NCBI RefSeq assembly: GCF_026151165.2
Contig: NZ_CP117849.1
Location: forward strand, 496,001-560,000
Source of the DNA: Cryobacterium sp. SO2
Lineage (GTDB): Bacteria > Actinomycetota > Actinomycetes > Actinomycetales > Microbacteriaceae
Length of the DNA stretch: 64,000 nt
Direction: 5' to 3'
The notes beneath the pieces were generated by a model. The model was not told where the DNA came from and did not search any database. It saw nothing but the letters and a program-made list of their open reading frames with translations. Below are positions 60,374 to 64,000 of this stretch, piece after piece; within the stretch, counting starts at the first letter, position 1; each line of letters opens with the position of its first letter. Position numbers and translations under genes: made by a program.

Positions 60374-61669
60374 GTGAGCCTGATCGTGCAGAAGTTCGGC
60401 GGATCATCCGTTGCCGACGCCGAGAGCATCAAACGCGTCGCCAAGCGGATCGTCGACACCAAGAAGGCCGGCAACGACATCGTCGTGGCCGTCTCCGCGA
60501 TGGGCGACTCCACCGACGAGCTCCTCGACCTCGCCCACGAGGTCACGCCCATCCCCGCGCCCCGCGAGCTCGACATGCTCCTCACCGCGGGCGAGCGCAT
60601 CTCCATGGCCCTGCTCGCCATGGCCATCAAGAGCATGGGCTACGACGCCCGCTCGTTCACCGGCAGCCAGGCCGGCATGATCACGGATGCCCAGCACGGC
60701 GCCGCGCGCATCGTCGACGTCACCCCCGGCCGGCTCCGCGACGCGCTCGACGAGGGCGCCATCGTCATCGTCGCCGGCTTCCAGGGCTTCAACCGCGACA
60801 CCAAAGACATCACCACCCTCGGCCGCGGCGGCTCCGACACCACGGCCGTGGCCCTGGCCGCCGCCCTCGGCGCCGACATCTGCGAGATCTACACGGATGT
60901 CGACGGCATCTTCACCGCCGACCCCCGCGTCGTGCCCAAGGCACACAAGCTCGAACGCGTCTCCAGCGAGGAGATGCTCGAACTCGCCGCCGCCGGTGCC
61001 AAGGTGCTCTATATCCGTGCCGTGGAATACGCCCGCAGGCACGGTGTCACCCTGCACGTGCGATCCTCGTTCAACAACAACACCGGCACCATCGTCTACA
61101 ACGCGGGCGCCCCCAGCCCGCTTGCCGCCGCAGTATCGAATGGAGAGACAGTGGAAGAGCCCATCATCGCGGGGGTCGCCGCCGACCTCAGCGAGGCCAA
61201 GGTCACGGTCGTCGGAGTCCCCGACATCCCCGGCAAGGCCGCGCAGATCTTCAAGATCGTCGCCAAGACCAACGCCAACGTCGACATGATCGTGCAGAAC
61301 GTGTCGGCTGCCGCCACCGGACTGACCGACATCTCGTTCACGCTGCCCAAGTCCGAGGGCCAGCGGGTGCTCACCGCGCTCACGAACGAGCAGGAGAACG
61401 TCGGCTTCGCCGGCCTCCAGTACGACGACCAGATCGGCAAGCTCGCCCTGGTCGGCGCCGGGATGCGCACCAACACCGGCGTCTCCGCCAAGCTGTTCGA
61501 GGCGCTGTTCGAGGCCGGCATCAACATCGAGATGATCTCCACCAGCGAGATCCGCATCTCGGTCGTCACCCGCGCCGACACCATCAACCAGGCCCTGCGC
61601 GTGGTACACACTGCGTTCGGCCTCGACAGCGACGCGGATGCCGTCGTGCACGGCGGCACCGGCCGCTAA
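60374..61669 (+). CDS. lysC: Aspartate kinase, alpha subunit
   Basis: This 431-residue enzyme phosphorylates aspartate, the first step toward lysine, threonine, methionine and diaminopimelate. The N-terminal kinase domain begins SLIVQKFGGSSVADAESI, with TTLGRGGSDTTAVALAAALGAD for substrate binding. Two ACT domains (about residues 265-425) provide feedback control. The GTG start follows AGGAG. Another in-frame start at 61151 should give a separate beta subunit. asd follows after a repeat-rich gap, the arrangement known from corynebacteria. Confidence 0.95.
   Translation: MSLIVQKFGGSSVADAESIKRVAKRIVDTKKAGNDIVVAVSAMGDSTDELLDLAHEVTPIPAPRELDMLLTAGERISMALLAMAIKSMGYDARSFTGSQAGMITDAQHGAARIVDVTPGRLRDALDEGAIVIVAGFQGFNRDTKDITTLGRGGSDTTAVALAAALGADICEIYTDVDGIFTADPRVVPKAHKLERVSSEEMLELAAAGAKVLYIRAVEYARRHGVTLHVRSSFNNNTGTIVYNAGAPSPLAAAVSNGETVEEPIIAGVAADLSEAKVTVVGVPDIPGKAAQIFKIVAKTNANVDMIVQNVSAAATGLTDISFTLPKSEGQRVLTALTNEQENVGFAGLQYDDQIGKLALVGAGMRTNTGVSAKLFEALFEAGINIEMISTSEIRISVVTRADTINQALRVVHTAFGLDSDADAVVHGGTGR
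61151..61669 (+). CDS. Aspartate kinase beta subunit from internal in-frame start
   Basis: GTG 61151 is in the lysC frame (codon 260) and has GGAG five bases upstream. The 172-residue product begins VEEPIIAGVAADLSEAKVTVVG and contains only the regulatory ACT domains. Corynebacterium lysC makes a beta subunit of the same kind from an equivalent internal start, forming an alpha2beta2 enzyme. Predicted from sequence, not proven. Confidence 0.65.
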   Translation: MEEPIIAGVAADLSEAKVTVVGVPDIPGKAAQIFKIVAKTNANVDMIVQNVSAAATGLTDISFTLPKSEGQRVLTALTNEQENVGFAGLQYDDQIGKLALVGAGMRTNTGVSAKLFEALFEAGINIEMISTSEIRISVVTRADTINQALRVVHTAFGLDSDADAVVHGGTGR

Positions 61670-61744
61670 GCCGCGAACCACGCCCGGCCGCGCCCGCCCG
61701 GCAGCTGCTCCCCGAGCATCCGCCCCGAGGGTCCCGCGGCGACC

Positions 61745-61810
61745 AACTGTTCCCGAAGCGGACATTTACGCCCGGTACGCCGGGACCATTTGTCCGCATC
61801 GGCAACAGTT
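61745..61810. repeat. 66-bp palindromic element, copy I
   Basis: AACTGTTCCCGAAGCGGACA ... GGCAACAGTT, 76 bp after the lysC stop, between lysC and asd. Confidence 0.9.
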
Positions 61811-61865
61811 GCGCACCGGGCATCCACGCCAGGCCGAACCACCAGCCCCACCCCGTTCCACGGCA

Positions 61866-61940
61866 TAACTCCTGCACTTTCTGCCAAAAACAGCCGTTTG
61901 GCCCGGTTTCCGCGCCGAACGGGGAGAATTGCAGGAGTTA
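61866..61940. repeat. 75-bp element with 11-bp perfect terminal inverted repeats
   Basis: TAACTCCTGCA (61866-61876) and TGCAGGAGTTA (61930-61940) enclose a less GC-rich centre. Only one copy is seen in the window. It could be another palindromic repeat family or a terminator for lysC. Confidence 0.7.
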
Positions 61941-61950
61941 CGCGCACACC

Positions 61951-62025
61951 CGGCATGAGACACCCGGCACGAGACACCCCGGCACCACGAGACACCCCGG
62001 CATCACAGACACCCCGGCACGAGAT
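61951..62025. repeat. Irregular tandem repeats (GAGACACCCCGGCA type)
   Basis: GAGACACC or CAGACACC followed by CCGGCA(C/T) recurs four times with spacing of 14-18 bases, immediately upstream of the asd ribosome site. No gene is present. Confidence 0.7.
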
Positions 62026-62047
62026 TTGACTGAGTAAGGACCACACA

Positions 62048-63145
62048 GTGACCAGCACCGCAGCCACCAGCACCGCACCCAGCAGCAGCACCCGTGCGGG
62101 CATCAACATCGGCGTCGTCGGCGCCACCGGCCAGGTCGGCGCCGTCGTGCGTCGCCTGCTCGAGGAGCGCGACTTCCCGGTCGCCAGCATCCGCTACTTC
62201 GCCTCGGCGCGCTCGGCCGGCACGACCCTGCCCTGGCACGACGATAAGATCGTCGTCGAAGACGCCTCGACCGCCGACCCGACCGGCCTGGATGTGGCGA
62301 TCTTCTCCGCCGGCGCCACCCTCTCCAAGAGCCAGGCGCCGCGCTTCGCCGCTGCCGGCGTCACCGTGGTCGACAACTCGTCGGGCTGGCGGATGGACCC
62401 CGACGTGCCTTTGGTCGTCAGCGAGGTCAACCCGGAGGCCATCGACCAGGCCGTCAAGGGCATCATCGCCAACCCCAACTGCACCACCATGGCCGCCATG
62501 CCCGTGCTCAAGGTGCTGCACGACGAGGCCGGCCTCGAGCGTCTCATCGTGAGCACCTACCAGGCGGTCTCCGGCAGCGGCCTGGCCGGCGCGCAGGAGC
62601 TGGCCACCCAGATCCGTGCCGCCGCCAGCGACGACAACCTCTTCCAGCTCGTGCACGATGGCTCGAGTGTGAGCATGCCCGAGCCCACCGTCTACAAGCG
62701 CCCGATCGCGTTCGACGTCATCCCGCTGGCCGGGTCGATCGTCGACGACGGCCAGTTCGAGACGGATGAGGAGAAGAAGCTCCGCAACGAGAGCCGCAAG
62801 ATCCTCGGCCTGCCCGAGCTACTGGTCTCCGGCACCTGCGTGCGTGTGCCCGTCTTCACCGGCCACTCCCTCTCCATCAACGTCGAATTCGCCCGGCCGA
62901 TCTCGGTCGCCCGCGCCACCGAACTGCTCAGCACCGCCCCCGGCGTCGAGCTCTCCGACATCCCCACCCCGCTGCAGGCCGCCGGCGCCGACCCGAGCTT
63001 CGTCGGTCGCATCCGTCAGGACGAAGGTGTGCCGAACGGCCGCGGACTGGCCCTGTTCATCAGCAACGACAACCTGCGCAAGGGAGCCGCGCTCAACGCC
63101 GTGCAGATCGCCGAACTGCTGGCGGCGAAACTCGCCGTCAGGTAG
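62048..63145 (+). CDS. asd: Aspartate-semialdehyde dehydrogenase
   Basis: This 365-residue NADPH-dependent enzyme reduces aspartyl phosphate made by LysC. NIGVVGATGQVGAVVRRLLEER binds the cofactor, and the catalytic Cys145 lies in NPNCTTMAAMPVL. It has an extra Ser/Thr/Ala-rich N-terminus of about 17 residues from the GTG start (AAGGA upstream), so a start at a later codon cannot be excluded. The lysC-asd order is as in other actinobacteria. Confidence 0.95.
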   Translation: MTSTAATSTAPSSSTRAGINIGVVGATGQVGAVVRRLLEERDFPVASIRYFASARSAGTTLPWHDDKIVVEDASTADPTGLDVAIFSAGATLSKSQAPRFAAAGVTVVDNSSGWRMDPDVPLVVSEVNPEAIDQAVKGIIANPNCTTMAAMPVLKVLHDEAGLERLIVSTYQAVSGSGLAGAQELATQIRAAASDDNLFQLVHDGSSVSMPEPTVYKRPIAFDVIPLAGSIVDDGQFETDEEKKLRNESRKILGLPELLVSGTCVRVPVFTGHSLSINVEFARPISVARATELLSTAPGVELSDIPTPLQAAGADPSFVGRIRQDEGVPNGRGLALFISNDNLRKGAALNAVQIAELLAAKLAVR

Positions 63146-63195
63146 TTTGCGCGCACTGAACCGTCACGCCTCCCGACTCCACTAGTCTCGGAACA

Positions 63196-64000
63196 ATGGA
63201 GACCATCAGGGGTGCGACTGCGGCGCGGCGACTGGTTTTCGGCATCTTCGCCGTCATAGCAGCGGTGCTCATCGTGCGCGCCGTGATCGCGTTCGGCGCG
63301 GCCTCCCCGCAGCTGTGGCTGATCGCCACGGTCGGGGTGCTCTGCGCCGGCCTGCTCGACATGCCGCGGTTCCGGCTCGGCCGGCTGCCGCACCAAACCC
63401 CCGTGATCAGCCTGCCCATCGTGGTGATGCTCGCCCTGGCGCCCGCATTCACCCCGTGGACCGCCCTGGGGCTCACCTGCCTGGGCGTGCTGGCCTTCGT
63501 GCTCGTGCGCAGCCGCCGCCCCGAGATCGCCCTCTTCGCCTCCGGCGTCGTCGGCGTCGGCGGCATCGCGGCGATCGGCGTGCAGACCGCGCTGCAGGCG
63601 GCCGGGCTGCCCCTCGCAGTGGTGGTGGCCGGCGCCGCGCTCGGCTACCAGGTCACGGTCATCGTCATCGAGGGCCTGCGCCGGCATTTCGACAAGCACG
63701 GCGAGATCACGGATGCGCCGTACTCCGTGCCCCGGGTGCTCGTCATCGTGCTCGGCTACGCCCTGCTCTGCGGCTCCATCGCCGTGTGGCCGCATCCGTT
63801 CATCGAAATGCGCACCAGCACCATCGAGGTGGCGGCCACGCTCTTGCCGCTCGCCGTCGTCGGCACCGGCGCGATCCTCATCATCCGGGCCATGGCCATG
63901 CGCCGTCGCCTTGCCGGCGTCGTGGCCGGCGTGATCGACCTCAACGCCACCAACCACTACACCCACGCCGGGGAGTGGTCACGCCCATCGTCATCGGCCC
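63196..64000 (+). CDS. Membrane protein, N-terminal part (continues past window)
   Basis: The frame from ATG 63196 stays open to the end, at least 268 codons: METIRGATAARRLVFGIFAVIAAVLIVRAVIAFG and further hydrophobic segments, about seven in all. A soluble region then begins near residue 235 (RAMAMRRRLAGVVAGVIDLNATNHYTHAGE). This could be the membrane sensor part of a signalling protein, but the decisive domain lies outside. TAGTCT (63183-63188) ends seven bases before the ATG, fitting a leaderless start. Confidence 0.7.
   Translation, partial: METIRGATAARRLVFGIFAVIAAVLIVRAVIAFGAASPQLWLIATVGVLCAGLLDMPRFRLGRLPHQTPVISLPIVVMLALAPAFTPWTALGLTCLGVLAFVLVRSRRPEIALFASGVVGVGGIAAIGVQTALQAAGLPLAVVVAGAALGYQVTVIVIEGLRRHFDKHGEITDAPYSVPRVLVIVLGYALLCGSIAVWPHPFIEMRTSTIEVAATLLPLAVVGTGAILIIRAMAMRRRLAGVVAGVIDLNATNHYTHAGEWSRPSSSA

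Noticed and set aside
23791..61810. 66-bp elements as tRNA-like or riboswitch genes
   Set aside because: They are simple nested palindromes, found mostly at gene ends in either orientation, with no loop conservation suggesting ligand binding.

Overview
The window is GC-rich actinobacterial chromosome, most likely Microbacteriaceae and possibly Cryobacterium or a close relative. The reasons are codon use, many GTG starts, a DUF7882-type protein, a lysC-asd arrangement with an internal beta-subunit start, an EccC/EccD type VII secretion locus, and frequent GGATGC/GCATCC hexamers. The genus is inference. I see no transposase, integrase, phage gene, CRISPR array or rRNA.

Layout. Positions 1-418 hold the end of a saccharopine-dehydrogenase-like gene. 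Positions 472-17607 hold a divergent type VII secretion (T7SS) locus. Its leftward arm encodes an FHA/zinc-ribbon/RDD protein, a small membrane protein, EccD, a MinD-like protein, a three-ATPase EccC and a second MinD-like protein. Its rightward arm encodes two WXG100-class proteins, three small accessory proteins (DUF6177-like, unknown, DUF6507-like), a 1042-residue toxin-like multidomain protein, and three unknown proteins, of which the first and third are paralogs. Positions 17.7-23.8 kb hold small membrane proteins, a FAD oxidoreductase, a GNAT enzyme, and a TrkH/TrkA potassium system. Positions 23.9-30 kb hold an ECF sigma factor with its DGPF/YCII partner, an MFS transporter, tRNA-Ser(GGA), the small SRP RNA, and an ArsR regulator coupled to a second MFS gene. 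Positions 30.1-36.0 kb are xfp-pta-ackA. Positions 36.3-43.7 kb hold YccF, CinA and a cluster that looks stress-related (Mn catalase, BrkB, three small envelope proteins, a YrzE-like membrane protein, an SDR dehydrogenase). Positions 43.8-54.1 kb are a LacI-controlled sugar ABC transporter with GH51, GH42 and GH35 glycosidases, fitting arabinogalactan-type oligosaccharides. Positions 54.5-63.1 kb hold an amidase, dnaX, recR, lysC and asd, and the window ends inside a membrane-protein gene.

How the genes work together. The T7SS arms look like one export machine, its small helical substrates, and a large candidate effector with candidate immunity or accessory proteins. The glycosidases would release galactose and arabinose inside the cell. 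Xfp, Pta and AckA could then turn pentose phosphate into acetyl phosphate, acetyl-CoA and ATP. lysC and asd carry out the first two steps of the aspartate family pathway.

The most unusual structure is a set of dispersed palindromic repeats that begins at 23.8 kb and is absent from the T7SS locus. There are nine copies of an exactly 66-bp element, a related 66-bp variant, and a diverged 66-bp copy lying codon-aligned and in frame inside dnaX. A 57-bp element occurs as two pairs, each with a 17-bp spacer. A TCGACAAGCTCGACCA-type family includes a copy in frame at the start of an MFS gene.
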